From: Streptomyces sioyaensis | GTDB lineage: Bacteria > Actinomycetota > Actinomycetes > Streptomycetales > Streptomycetaceae | Direction: 5' to 3' | NCBI RefSeq assembly: GCF_004122735.1 | Contig: NZ_SDIF01000067.1 | Span: 1 to 36,255 of the forward strand | Length of the DNA: 36,255 nt | Part shown: piece by piece, positions 14,820-23,615 of the stretch | Position numbering within the stretch: position 1 is the stretch's first letter | Layout: each line of letters begins with the position of its first letter | Notes under the pieces: generated by a model | Databases searched by the model: none | Told to the model about the DNA's origin: nothing | Seen by the model: only the letters and a program-made list of their open reading frames with translations | Made by a program: the position numbers and the translations under genes

Positions 14820-16148
14820 ATGCCCCCAGGCATCCTGACGCTTGCAGCAGACAAGGTGACACTCAGCCCGGCCAACACCGGATTCATGCTGATCTGCTCC
14901 GCACTGGTGATGATCATGACCCCCGGTCTCGCCTTCTTCTACGGGGGCATGGTCCGGGTCAAGAGCGTGCTCAACATGCTGATGATGAGCTTCATCAGCC
15001 TGGGCATCGTCACGATCCTGTGGGTCCTGTACGGCTTCGGACTGGCCTTCGGCACCGACAGCGGGGGCTTCATCGGCTGGGACGGCAACTTCGCCGGGCT
15101 CAGCGGGATCGGCCTGACCCAGCTGTGGGGCGTCAGCACCATCCCGATCTATGTCTTCGCCGTCTTCCAGCTGATGTTCGCGGTCATCACGCCCGCGCTG
15201 ATCAGCGGTGCGCTCGCCGACCGGGTGAAGTTCACCGCCTGGGCGCTGTTCATCGCCCTGTGGGTCACCGTCGTCTACTTCCCCGTCGCCCACTGGGTGT
15301 GGGCCGATGGCGGCTGGCTCTTCAAGCTGGGCGTCATCGACTTCGCCGGCGGTACGGCCGTCCACATCAACGCCGGTGCCGCGGCGCTCGGCGTGATCCT
15401 CGTCGTCGGCAAGCGCGTCGGCTTCAAGAAGGACCCGATGCGGCCGCACAGCCTGCCGCTGGTCATGCTCGGCGCCGGGCTGCTGTGGTTCGGCTGGTTC
15501 GGCTTCAACGCCGGCTCCTGGCTCGGCAACGACGACGGCGTCGGCGCGGTCGCCTTCGTCAACACCCAGGTCGCCACCGCCGCCGCGATGCTCGGCTGGC
15601 TGGCCTACGAAAAGCTCCGGCACGGCTCGTTCACCACGCTCGGCGCGGCCTCCGGCGCGGTCGCCGGACTCGTCGCGATCACCCCGGCCTGCGGCGCGGT
15701 CAGCCCGCTGGGCGCCATCGCGGTCGGTGTGATCGCCGGTGTGCTGTGTGCCATGGCGGTCAATCTGAAGTACAAGCTCGGCTACGACGACTCGCTGGAC
15801 GTCATCGGTGTCCACCTCGTCGGCGGTGTCGTCGGCTCGCTGCTGATCGGCTTCTTCGCCACCGGCGGGGTACAGAGCAAGGCCAAGGGCCTGTTCTACG
15901 GCGGCGGCTTCGAACAGCTCGGCAAGCAGACCGTCGGTGTGGTCTGTGTGCTGCTCTACTCGCTGGTCGTCTCGTACGTCCTTGCCAAGGTCATCGACCT
16001 GGTGATGGGCTTCCGGGTCGGCGAGGACGAGGAGGTCGCCGGCATCGACCAGGCCTCGCACGCGGAGACCGCGTACGACTTCACCGGCGCGGGCGGTGGC
16101 ACGGTCGGCCGACTCGGCGAGGCCCTGACAAAGAAGGTGAACGCGTGA
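14820..16148 (+). CDS. amtB: Ammonium transporter
   Basis: 442 residues with GAGGAG at 14808-14813 before the ATG. A trimeric inner-membrane ammonium channel with about 11 predicted helices and a cytoplasmic tail (about residues 400-442) that would bind PII. Seen: TPGLAFFYGGMVRVKSVLNML near the N-terminus, the family signature DFAGGTAVHINAGAAAL with pore His182, and GVHLVGGVVGSLLIG with the second pore His332. The 150-residue spacing equals that of the twin His pair in E. coli AmtB. First gene of amtB-glnB-glnD; its stop overlaps the glnB start by 4 bases, so the two are translationally coupled. Expression probably depends on GlnR through the upstream box. Confidence 0.97.
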   Translation: MPPGILTLAADKVTLSPANTGFMLICSALVMIMTPGLAFFYGGMVRVKSVLNMLMMSFISLGIVTILWVLYGFGLAFGTDSGGFIGWDGNFAGLSGIGLTQLWGVSTIPIYVFAVFQLMFAVITPALISGALADRVKFTAWALFIALWVTVVYFPVAHWVWADGGWLFKLGVIDFAGGTAVHINAGAAALGVILVVGKRVGFKKDPMRPHSLPLVMLGAGLLWFGWFGFNAGSWLGNDDGVGAVAFVNTQVATAAAMLGWLAYEKLRHGSFTTLGAASGAVAGLVAITPACGAVSPLGAIAVGVIAGVLCAMAVNLKYKLGYDDSLDVIGVHLVGGVVGSLLIGFFATGGVQSKAKGLFYGGGFEQLGKQTVGVVCVLLYSLVVSYVLAKVIDLVMGFRVGEDEEVAGIDQASHAETAYDFTGAGGGTVGRLGEALTKKVNA

Positions 16149-16483
16149 AGCTCATCACGGCAGTAATCAAGCCGCACCGGCTGGACGAGGTGAAGGACGC
16201 CCTCCAGGCATTCGGCGTGCACGGACTGACGATCACCGAGGCCAGCGGATACGGCAGGCAGCGCGGGCACACCGAGGTGTACCGCGGCGCCGAGTACACC
16301 GTCGACCTGGTACCGAAGATCCGCATCGAGGTGCTGGTCGAGGACGCCGACTCCGAGGAGCTGGTCGACGTCATCGTCAAGGCGGCCCGCACCGGCAAGA
16401 TCGGTGACGGAAAGGTGTGGAGCGTCCCCGTCGACGACGCGGTACGGGTGCGGACCGGCGAGCGGGGGCCGGACGCGCTGTGA
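16145..16483 (+). CDS. glnB: Nitrogen regulatory PII protein
   Basis: 112 residues from GTG 16145, overlapping the amtB stop by 4 bases. PII is a trimer that senses ATP/ADP and 2-oxoglutarate and blocks AmtB. Seen: KLITAVIKPHRLDEVKDAL at the start, the T-loop with modification site Tyr51 in YRGAEY, and the signature regions TEASGYGRQ and GKIGDGKVWSVPVDDAVRVRTGE. In Streptomyces this residue is adenylylated by the product of the neighbouring glnD rather than uridylylated (established for S. coelicolor GlnK). It is called glnB or glnK in different genomes; linkage to amtB argues for a GlnK-type role. A long hairpin follows before glnD. Confidence 0.96.
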   Translation: MKLITAVIKPHRLDEVKDALQAFGVHGLTITEASGYGRQRGHTEVYRGAEYTVDLVPKIRIEVLVEDADSEELVDVIVKAARTGKIGDGKVWSVPVDDAVRVRTGERGPDAL

Positions 16484-16495
16484 CGGCGCGGCGGA

Positions 16496-16538
16496 CCTGG
16501 TCCTCTGGAAGGCGGCGGATGCCTTTCAGAGGGCCGGG
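16496..16538 (+). terminator. Long hairpin between glnB and glnD (attenuator)
   Basis: An 18-bp stem including three G-T pairs: 16496-16513 with 16521-16538 around a 7-base loop. It begins 12 bases after the glnB stop. Without a T tract it may be a partial terminator that lowers glnD relative to amtB-glnB, or an RNA-stability element. Confidence 0.7.
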
Positions 16539-16694
16539 GCCGCGGTCCGCACGTCCGGGCCGCGGTGGCCGCACGCACCGCGGCGGCACAGACTGAGTGA
16601 GCGTGCGGGGGACGGCCGGCCGGTACGGGAACGGCCGCACGGGGGCAGCGGCGACAACGGGGACGACGGGAACGACACGAGCGAGGAGCGCGCG

Positions 16695-19205
16695 TTGACG
16701 GAGAGCGTCGAGGAAACGGCGGGACCGGCCGGAACACCGGGCCCGGGCAGCGAGCCCGCGCCCGCCCCGGAAGGCAGCTACCCCGCGGCCCGGTTGCGGC
16801 TCCTTCAGGACGACACGGCCGCCGGACCCGACCGCCGCGCCGCCCTCGCCCGGCTGACCGACGACTGGCTGGCCGGCCTGCTGAATCGACACGCGACCGC
16901 CGCCGGCCTGGCCGGCACCGCCCTGGTCGCCGTCGGCGGCTACGGCCGCGGCGAGCTCTCCCCGCGCAGCGACCTCGATCTGCTCCTGCTGCACGACGGC
17001 CGCGCCGACGCCGGCGCCCTGGCCGCGCTCGCCGACCACCTCTGGTACCCCGTCTGGGACCTCGGCCTCGACCTCGACCACTCCGTACGCACCCCCGCCG
17101 AGGCCCGCAAAGCGGCCCGCGACGACCTGAAGGTGCAGCTGGGCCTGCTCGACGCCCGCCACCTCGCCGGCGATCCGGAACTGACCGCCGCGCTGCGCAG
17201 CACCGCGTACGCCGACTGGCGCGAGAGCGCCCCCAAGCGGCTCCCCGAACTCCACGACCTGTGCCAGGAGCGCGCCGAGCGGCACGGGGAACTGCAATTC
17301 CTCCTCGAACCCGACCTCAAGGAGGCCAGGGGCGGGCTGCGGGACGCCACCGCGCTCCGGGCGGTCGCCGCCTCCTGGCTCGCCGACGCCCCGCGCGGCG
17401 GCCTGGAAGCCGCCCGCACCCGGCTGCTCGACACCCGTGACGCACTCCATCTGACCACCGGCCGCGCCACCGACCGGCTCTCCCTCCAGGAGCACCCCCA
17501 GGTCGCCGAGGCCCTGGGCATGCTGGACGCGGACGCCCTGCTGCGGCAGACCTACGAATCGGCCCGCACCATCTCCTACGCGGCCGATGTCACCTGGCGC
17601 GAGGTCCGCCGGGTGCTGCGCGCCCGCTCCGTCAAGCCCGTACTGCGCGGCCTGCTGCCCGGCCGCGACGCGGGCAAGGCGGAGCGCACACCGCTCGCCG
17701 AGGGCGTCGTCGAACTCGACGGGGAGGCGGTGCTGGCCCGCACCGCACGGCCGGAGCGCGACCCGGTGCTGGTGCTGCGTGCCGCGGCCGCCGCCGCCCA
17801 GGCCGGAGTGCCGCTGGCCACCCACTCGATCCGCCGCTGCGCCGAGGCGGCCGCCACCCGTCCGCTGCCCGTGCCGTGGCCCGCCGAGGCCCGCGAAGAG
17901 CTGGTCACCCTCCTGGGCGCCGGCACCTACACCGTGCCCGTATGGGAGGCCCTGGAGGCCGAGGGCCTCATCACCCGGCTGCTGCCCGACTGGGAGCGCG
18001 TGCGCTGCCGCCCCCAGCGCAACCCCGTCCACACCTGGACCGTGGACCGCCATCTGATCGAGACCGCCGTCCGGGCGTCCGCGCTGACCCGCCGGGTGCA
18101 CCGCCCCGACCTGCTGCTGGTCGCCGCCCTCCTGCACGACATCGGCAAGGGCTGGCCCGGCGACCACTCGGTGGCCGGCGAGACCATCGCCCGCGACGTG
18201 GCGGCCCGGCTCGGCTTCGGCGCCCGCGACACCGCAGTGATCGCCACCCTCGTACGCCACCACCTGCTGCTCATCGAGACCGCCACCCGGCGCGATCTGG
18301 ACGACCCGGCGACCGTCGGCGCGGTCGCCGAGGCGGTCGGCGGCGTCGGCACCCTGGAGCTGCTGCACGCCCTCACCGAGGCCGACGCCCTGGCCACCGG
18401 GCCCGCCGCCTGGAGCGCCTGGCGCGGCGGACTCGTCGCCGACCTGGTCAAACGGGTCGCCGCGCGGCTCGCCGGGGAGCCCGAGGAGGAGGTGCGCCCG
18501 GCGGACGAGCCGACCGCGGAGCAGCAGCGGCTGGCCGCCGAGGCCCGGCGCACGACGGGCCCGGTCCTGGCGCTGCACACCCGTGCCGAAACCCCCACCG
18601 AGCCCGAGGACGGCGCCGGGGCCGAGGAGAGCGCCCGGCGGCCGGTCGGCGTGGAGCTGCTCATCGCCGTCCCGGAGCAGTCGGGTGTGCTGCCCGCGGC
18701 GGCCGGCGTGCTGGCCCTGCACCGGCTCACCGTCCGCGCCGCCGACCTGCTCGTCCTCGACCAAGGGGGCGAGAGCCCGGTCCTGCTGCTCAGCTGGCGG
18801 GTGGCCGCCGAGTACGGCTCGCTGCCGGACGCCGACCGGCTGCGCGTCGACCTGGTCCGCGCCCTGGACGGCTCCCTCGACATCCCCGCGCGCCTCGCCG
18901 AGCGCGAAGCCGCCTACGCCCGCCGCGCCCGTGCCGCCATCGCCCCGCCGCCCCGGGTCAGCGCCGTCACCGGCAGTTCCCGTACCGCGACCGTCATCGA
19001 GGTCCGCGCCCAGGACGCCCACGGTCTGCTGCACCGCATCGGCCGTGCCCTGGAGACGGCCGGTGTCGCGGTCCGCAGTGCCCACATCAGCACCCTGGGG
19101 GCGAACGCGGTGGACGCGTTCTACGTCACCGATCCGGACGGGGCGCCGCTCGCCGATACGGCGGCCCATGAGCTGGCGGCGGCCGTGGAGAGCGCCCTCG
19201 GGTAG
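16695..19205 (+). CDS. glnD: PII nucleotidyltransferase / deadenylylase GlnD
   Basis: 836 residues from TTG 16695, with GAGGAG at 16683-16688. The frame is open upstream into glnB, but that part is unlike the family and has no start signal. Domains seen: nucleotidyltransferase with GGYGRGE (81-87) and metal-binding SDLDLLLLH just after; a helical central part with the conserved LEPDLKEARGGLRD; an HD phosphohydrolase domain with LLHDIGKG (His481/Asp482); and two C-terminal ACT domains (from about 653 and 767), the second with AQDAHGLLHRIGRAL. The protein adds a nucleotide to, and removes it from, PII Tyr51 according to glutamine; in Streptomyces the nucleotide is AMP. It ends the amtB-glnB-glnD operon. 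Confidence 0.95.
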   Translation: MTESVEETAGPAGTPGPGSEPAPAPEGSYPAARLRLLQDDTAAGPDRRAALARLTDDWLAGLLNRHATAAGLAGTALVAVGGYGRGELSPRSDLDLLLLHDGRADAGALAALADHLWYPVWDLGLDLDHSVRTPAEARKAARDDLKVQLGLLDARHLAGDPELTAALRSTAYADWRESAPKRLPELHDLCQERAERHGELQFLLEPDLKEARGGLRDATALRAVAASWLADAPRGGLEAARTRLLDTRDALHLTTGRATDRLSLQEHPQVAEALGMLDADALLRQTYESARTISYAADVTWREVRRVLRARSVKPVLRGLLPGRDAGKAERTPLAEGVVELDGEAVLARTARPERDPVLVLRAAAAAAQAGVPLATHSIRRCAEAAATRPLPVPWPAEAREELVTLLGAGTYTVPVWEALEAEGLITRLLPDWERVRCRPQRNPVHTWTVDRHLIETAVRASALTRRVHRPDLLLVAALLHDIGKGWPGDHSVAGETIARDVAARLGFGARDTAVIATLVRHHLLLIETATRRDLDDPATVGAVAEAVGGVGTLELLHALTEADALATGPAAWSAWRGGLVADLVKRVAARLAGEPEEEVRPADEPTAEQQRLAAEARRTTGPVLALHTRAETPTEPEDGAGAEESARRPVGVELLIAVPEQSGVLPAAAGVLALHRLTVRAADLLVLDQGGESPVLLLSWRVAAEYGSLPDADRLRVDLVRALDGSLDIPARLAEREAAYARRARAAIAPPPRVSAVTGSSRTATVIEVRAQDAHGLLHRIGRALETAGVAVRSAHISTLGANAVDAFYVTDPDGAPLADTAAHELAAAVESALG

Positions 19206-19324
19206 CCGTACGGCGCGTTGCGCGGCACGGACCGGGAAACAGGGCAGGAACGCTTCCCTTGCGCAGCCCGATACCCTAGAACCCGACTGCACCCCGCCCC
19301 CGACCCCGAGGATCGACGAACGCC

Positions 19325-20881
19325 GTGTTCGATACGCTTTCCGACCGCTTGGCGAGTACTTTCAAAAACCTCCGGGGCAAGGGCCGCCTGAGCGAGGCGG
19401 ACATCGACGCCACGGCGCGCGAGATCCGTATCGCGCTGCTCGAAGCGGATGTCGCTCTCCCCGTCGTCCGGGCCTTCATCAAGCAGGTCAAGGAGCGGGC
19501 CACCGGCTCCGAGGTCTCCCAGGCGCTGAACCCCGCCCAGCAGGTCATCAAGATCGTCAACGAGGAGCTCATCGGCATCCTCGGCGGCGAGACCCGGCGG
19601 CTGCGGTTCGCCAAGAACCCGCCGACCGTGATCATGCTGGCGGGTCTGCAGGGTGCCGGTAAGACCACGCTCGCCGGAAAGCTCGGCCGCTGGCTCAAGG
19701 GGCAGGGCCACGCCCCGTTGCTGGTCGCCTGTGACCTCCAGCGCCCCAACGCCGTCAACCAGCTCTCCGTCGTCGCCGACCGCGCCGGCGTGGCGATCTA
19801 CGCGCCCGAGCCGGGCAACGGCGTCGGTGACCCGGTGCAGGTCGCCAAGGACTCCGTCGAGTACGCCCGCGGCAAGCAGCACGACGTCGTCATCGTCGAC
19901 ACCGCCGGCCGCCTGGGCATCGACCAGGAACTGATGCAGCAGGCCGCGGACATCCGCGACGCCGTCAGCCCCGACGAGATCCTCTTCATCGTCGACGCGA
20001 TGATCGGTCAGGACGCGGTCAACACCGCCGAGGCCTTCCGCGACGGCGTCGGCTTCGACGGTGTGGTGCTCTCCAAGCTCGACGGTGACGCCCGTGGTGG
20101 TGCGGCGCTGTCCATCGCCCACGTCACCGGCAAGCAGATCATGTTCGCCTCCAACGGCGAGAAGCTGGACGACTTCGACGCGTTCCACCCGGACCGCATG
20201 GCGTCCCGCATCCTCGGCATGGGCGACATGCTCAGCCTGATCGAGAAGGCCGAGCAGACCTTCAGCCAGGCCGAGGCCGAGAAGATGGCGGCCAAGCTGG
20301 CGAAGGGCCCCAAGGAGTTCACCCTCGACGACTTCCTGGCCCAGATGGAGCAGGTCCGCAAGATGGGCTCCATCTCCAAGCTGCTCGGCATGCTGCCCGG
20401 CATGGGGCAGATGAAGGACCAGATCGACAACCTCGACGAGCGCGAGGTCGACCGCACCGCCGCCATCATCAAGTCGATGACGCCGGCCGAGCGCCACGAG
20501 CCGACGATCATCAACGGCTCCCGCCGGGCGCGTATCGCCAAGGGTTCCGGTGTCGACGTCAGCCAGGTCAAGAGCCTGGTCGAGCGGTTCTTCGAGGCCC
20601 GCAAGATGATGTCGAAGATGGCCCAGGGCGGCGGCATGCCCGGGATGCCCGGCATGCCGGGGATGCCTGGCATGGGGGGCGGCGCCCGCAAGAAGAAGCA
20701 GGTCAAGCAGGCCAAGGGCAAGCGCAAGAGCGGCAACCCGATGAAGCGCAAGGCCGAGGAGCAGGCCGCGGCCGCGCGCCGCGAGGCCGCCCAGTCCGGC
20801 AACCCGCTGGGCCTGCCGCAGGGCGGCCAGGACCCGCAGAACTTCGAACTCCCCGAGGAATTCAAGAAGTTCATGGGCTGA
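19325..20881 (+). CDS. ffh: Signal recognition particle GTPase Ffh
   Basis: 518 residues from GTG 19325 (MFDTLSDRLASTFKNLRGKG, the standard start); the ribosome-binding site is weak (GAGGAT region, about 11 bases upstream). N domain (1-90), G domain with GLQGAGKTT (107-115), DTAGRLG (192-198) and SKLDGDARGG (250-259), then the Met-rich M domain (about 300-518) that binds 4.5S RNA and signal sequences. A PGM repeat (PGMPGMPGMPGM, about 438-450) and a basic tail follow. It partners FtsY and delivers nascent membrane proteins to the Sec translocon. A 119-base gap follows glnD and a strong hairpin ends the gene, so it is probably a separate unit. Confidence 0.98.
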   Translation: MFDTLSDRLASTFKNLRGKGRLSEADIDATAREIRIALLEADVALPVVRAFIKQVKERATGSEVSQALNPAQQVIKIVNEELIGILGGETRRLRFAKNPPTVIMLAGLQGAGKTTLAGKLGRWLKGQGHAPLLVACDLQRPNAVNQLSVVADRAGVAIYAPEPGNGVGDPVQVAKDSVEYARGKQHDVVIVDTAGRLGIDQELMQQAADIRDAVSPDEILFIVDAMIGQDAVNTAEAFRDGVGFDGVVLSKLDGDARGGAALSIAHVTGKQIMFASNGEKLDDFDAFHPDRMASRILGMGDMLSLIEKAEQTFSQAEAEKMAAKLAKGPKEFTLDDFLAQMEQVRKMGSISKLLGMLPGMGQMKDQIDNLDEREVDRTAAIIKSMTPAERHEPTIINGSRRARIAKGSGVDVSQVKSLVERFFEARKMMSKMAQGGGMPGMPGMPGMPGMGGGARKKKQVKQAKGKRKSGNPMKRKAEEQAAAARREAAQSGNPLGLPQGGQDPQNFELPEEFKKFMG

Positions 20882-20898
20882 CCCGCTCAGCTCCGCGT

Positions 20899-20940
20899 GC
20901 GCGAGCCCCCGGCCGGCAGTGCGCGGCCGGGGGCTCGCGC
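20899..20940 (+). terminator. Strong hairpin terminator of ffh
   Basis: GCGCGAGCCCCCGGCC (20899-20914) and GGCCGGGGGCTCGCGC (20925-20940) form a perfect 16-bp stem around a 10-base loop, 18 bases after the ffh stop. No T tract. It may also end the convergent methyltransferase transcript. Confidence 0.88.
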
Positions 20941-21029
20941 GGTGCCGGGCGGGGGCCTCCGCGGACGGGCGCCGGACCCGCTCGCCGGCAGTCGCCTGGC
21001 CGCCGGCAGCACCTGGCCCGGCGGCAGCG

Positions 21030-21893
21030 CTACCGCGTCCGCGCGATCAGATAGCGGAACACGTTCGGCATCCACACCGTCCCGTCCGCCCGCTGGTACG
21101 GATGCAGCGCCTCCGCGAGCTCCTTCTCCACCTGACGCTCCTCCGTCGCCTCCAGCGCCGCCTCGAACAGCCCCGTCGACAGCAGCCCGCGCACCGCGCT
21201 CGCCGGATCCGCGTACCCGAACGGGCAGGCCACCCGGCCCGAACCATCGGGCCGCAGCCCGGCCCGGTCCGCCAGCTCCTCCAGATCGTCCCGGCCGCTG
21301 GGCCACCCCCCGGCGGAGCCCGCGGCGCAGTCGCCCCGCGGGTCGGCCAGCCGCCGCGCGACCCCCAGCACCCCGGCCGTGGCACAGCGCTCCACCGGGC
21401 CCCAGCCGCCCAGCACCACCGCGCTGCCGCGCTCCGTTAGCCCGGCCGCCGCGGTGAGCGAGGCCGTCAGCCCCTCGACCGTGCTCACGCAGCCCACCGG
21501 GTGGAACGCGGTGACCACGTTGAAGGCGGCCTCCCCGGGCGCCGCGGCCTCCAGGCCCCCACTGACCAGCCGGGTGTGCTCCGGCCCGCCCTCCGGTGTG
21601 AGCCGCTCACGCGCCAGCTCCAGCCGGGACTCGTCCGCATCCACCCCGCTGACCTGCGCGCCGCGCGCCGCCGCCAGCAGAAGCGCCAGCCCGGAACCAC
21701 AGCCGAGCCCCAGCAGGCGGGTGCCGGGACCGATGCCCAGGCGGTCGTACGCGGCTTCGTACAGCGGTACCAGCATCCGCTCCTGGATCTCGGCCCAGTC
21801 ACGGGTGCGCCGTGACCGGTCCGGAGCGGGCGGGTCGTCGCAGCGTATGGATCCGGAGTGCGGAAGCTGGTGCCGCACGAGCGTGGGTGACAT
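21030..21893 (-). CDS. SAM-dependent methyltransferase
   Basis: 287 residues from ATG 21893 (MSPTLVRHQLPHSG), with AGGGGC about 7 bases upstream. The frame is open to 21983, but the upstream part looks non-coding. It is a class I methyltransferase fold: motif I LLGLGCGSGLALLLAAARG (about residues 75-93), then GVDADESRLELARERL with the acidic SAM-ribose residue, and FNVVTAFHPVG in the motif IV position. The remainder (ERGSAVVLGGWGPVERCATAGVL, DLEELADRAGL) resembles methyltransferases that act on small molecules. The substrate is unknown. It is convergent with ffh and divergent from the SprT-like gene. Fold call firm; role open. Confidence 0.85.
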   Translation of the reverse strand: MSPTLVRHQLPHSGSIRCDDPPAPDRSRRTRDWAEIQERMLVPLYEAAYDRLGIGPGTRLLGLGCGSGLALLLAAARGAQVSGVDADESRLELARERLTPEGGPEHTRLVSGGLEAAAPGEAAFNVVTAFHPVGCVSTVEGLTASLTAAAGLTERGSAVVLGGWGPVERCATAGVLGVARRLADPRGDCAAGSAGGWPSGRDDLEELADRAGLRPDGSGRVACPFGYADPASAVRGLLSTGLFEAALEATEERQVEKELAEALHPYQRADGTVWMPNVFRYLIARTR

Positions 21894-22426
21894 CGATAGC
21901 GCCCCTATTCGCCGAGAACCCGAAGCTGTTCCGTACTGATCGCCCCCGTGTTCGCGCGTGGTGCGCCCCCGCGATCCAGACAACTGCGCATTCGTCCGGG
22001 CGTCCAGGGGATGCGCCGGGGTTGTCTCCCGCGCGCCCCTTTATGCGCCGGGCCCGCTCCCTGGAGCGCCGTTCCAGCGTGCCCCGCCCGGACCCGTTCC
22101 GCCACGGCAACGAGCCGCCGCCGAGCCCCCGGGGCGCCGTCCGCTCACCCCTGTCCGCCGGCCCCGGGAGGGAATACGGGCCGGTGTCGTCGGGCACAGG
22201 TAGTCCCCGTACCATCGCCGCGGTGATCCTCACGCCGCATACGACCGGCTACGCCATGCGGCGTACGCGGTGATACGTACCGGCTTGCGAGCTGCTGGGC
22301 GCCTTCTGCGCAGATCGGCGCACCCGCCCTCGGCACGACTCATGACCGGAAACTGACTGGTACGTGCAAATTATTTGAGATGCCCCGGAATCGGAACACT
22401 CGGCGGCCCCGGCTCGTTGTCACGAC
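21894..22426. other. Divergent intergenic region methyltransferase to SprT-like gene
   Basis: 533 bases without a supported gene. It contains a nested repeat structure (22219-22274) and an unusually AT-rich palindrome CAAATTATTTG (22367-22377) about 50 bases before the SprT-like start, which may be the promoter -10 region or a regulator site. Short open frames here have no ribosome-binding sites. Confidence 0.5.
22219..22274. repeat. Nested direct and inverted repeat
   Basis: The inverted arms ACGCCGCAT (22232-22240) and ATGCGGCGT (22256-22264) are perfect and 15 bases apart. They are flanked by a perfect 9-base direct repeat CGCGGTGAT (22219-22227 and 22266-22274). Meaning unknown. Confidence 0.6.
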
Positions 22427-23017
22427 GTGAGCACGACACCGCCTGTCCTCGCCGCCGAGCTGGCACTCGCCTGGGCCGATATTCAACGGCACCACCCCGA
22501 GCTGCCGGATCTGGCCGCGCCCGAGTCCCTGATCGGAGAGTCCTCGTCCGCCTGCGGCGCCGAACTCTCCTTCGAACGGCTGCTCCATGAGGCAGTCCAC
22601 GGCATCGCCGCCGCCCGCGGCGTCCGTGACACCTCCCGCGCAGGCCGCTACCACAACCGCCGGTTCCTGGCGATCGCCGAGGAACTGGGCCTGGACCATG
22701 CCGACGAGCCGCATCCCAGCAGCGGCTTCTCGCTGGTCACGCTCAACCCCGAAGCCCGAAGGCGCTACCGCCCCACCATCGAACGGCTCGCCAGAGCGCT
22801 CAGGGCGCACAGCGCCGCGACCGCCACCGACACCGCCCGCAGCTTCCGGGGCCCCGCCGCCCGGCACGGCTCCTCCGGGGGCGGCGTCCGGGTCAAGGCC
22901 GTCTGCGACTGCGGGCGCAATGTCCGGGTCGTCCCGTCCGTGCTCGCTCAGGCGCCGATCGTCTGCGGCGGCTGCGGAAAGCCCTTCCGTATCCCCGAGG
23001 TCGCCGCGGTCGGCTGA
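22427..23017 (+). CDS. SprT-like zinc metallopeptidase-domain protein
   Basis: 196 residues from GTG 22427; no Shine-Dalgarno is visible. HEAVH at residues 54-58 is a zincin HExxH motif, followed about 25 residues later by a conserved YHNRRF that would give the third metal ligand, as in SprT-like proteins. The C-terminal part has a CxC (160, 162) and CxxC (180, 183) pair, a predicted zinc ribbon, as in the SprT/Spartan group. Relatives act on DNA-protein crosslinks or are uncharacterised in bacteria. To my knowledge the gene is a standard Streptomyces neighbour of rpsP. It ends 155 bases before rpsP. Family call moderately sure; substrate unknown. Confidence 0.78.
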   Translation: MSTTPPVLAAELALAWADIQRHHPELPDLAAPESLIGESSSACGAELSFERLLHEAVHGIAAARGVRDTSRAGRYHNRRFLAIAEELGLDHADEPHPSSGFSLVTLNPEARRRYRPTIERLARALRAHSAATATDTARSFRGPAARHGSSGGGVRVKAVCDCGRNVRVVPSVLAQAPIVCGGCGKPFRIPEVAAVG

Positions 23018-23032
23018 CCCGAGTGCGTGTGG

Positions 23033-23038
23033 CACAAT
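23033..23038 (+). promoter_or_regulatory. Putative -10 element of the rpsP operon
   Basis: CACAAT, close to TAtAAT, lies just after the SprT-like stop. No good -35 is seen. It would give a leader of roughly 130 bases before rpsP. Confidence 0.4.
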
Positions 23039-23046
23039 GGCTGGCT

Positions 23047-23149
23047 GTACTCGACAGTCGCACAGGACCCCTCTCTCCTCCGGCTGGCGCGTCCATCGGG
23101 CATCCGAGTACCGCAACCCCACGTGGCATCTCGTTGTGCCCTACCACGT
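23047..23149 (+). ncRNA. Structured 5' leader of rpsP (candidate)
   Basis: GTACTCG (23047-23053) can pair with CGAGTAC (23105-23111), and ACGTGG (23121-23126) with CCACGT (23144-23149). The second helix ends 8 bases before the AGGAGA ribosome-binding site. It could be an S16 or operon autoregulatory leader; only base pairing supports this. Confidence 0.35.
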
Positions 23150-23172
23150 CAAGACCAGGAGACACCACTCCC

Positions 23173-23613
23173 GTGGCAGTCAAGATCAAGCTGAAGCGTC
23201 TGGGCAAGATCCGCGCGCCTCACTACCGCATCGTCATCGCCGACTCCCGTACCCGCCGTGACGGCCGGGCCATCGAGGAGATCGGCCTGTACCACCCGGT
23301 GCAGAACCCCTCGCGCATCGAGGTCGACTCCGAGCGTGTCCAGTACTGGCTGGGTGTCGGCGCGCAGCCGACCGAGCCCGTCATGGCCATCCTCAAGGTC
23401 ACCGGCGACTGGCAGAAGTTCAAGGGCCTGCCCGCCCCGGCGCCGATGAAGGTCGCCGAGCCGAAGGCCGACAAGCGCGCCCTCTTCGAGGCCGCCGCCA
23501 AGGCTTCCGGCGACGAGCCGAAGGGTGAGGCCATCACCCCGAAGGCGAAGAAGGCTGACAAGAAGGCGGACGAGGCTGCGGCCGAGTCCACCTCCGAGTC
23601 GACCGAGGCCTGA
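23173..23613 (+). CDS. rpsP: 30S ribosomal protein S16
   Basis: 146 residues from GTG 23173, with AGGAGA about 10 bases upstream. An upstream in-frame extension is excluded because VAVKIKLKRLGKIRAPHYRIV is the universal S16 start. The S16 core is residues 1-80 (DSRTRRDGRAIEEIGLYHP, VQYWLGVGAQPTEPV). A Lys/Ala/Glu-rich C-terminal extension (about 95-146) is usual in actinobacteria. It binds 16S rRNA and assists early 30S assembly. First gene of rpsP-khpA-rimM-trmD-rplS; khpA starts 2 bases after its stop. Confidence 0.98.
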   Translation: MAVKIKLKRLGKIRAPHYRIVIADSRTRRDGRAIEEIGLYHPVQNPSRIEVDSERVQYWLGVGAQPTEPVMAILKVTGDWQKFKGLPAPAPMKVAEPKADKRALFEAAAKASGDEPKGEAITPKAKKADKKADEAAAESTSESTEA

Positions 23614-23615
23614 GC

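Noticed and set aside
16377..19292. A 971-codon minus-strand open frame opposite glnD
   Set aside because: Gly/Ala/Gln-rich shadow. GlnD on the plus strand has all its motifs.
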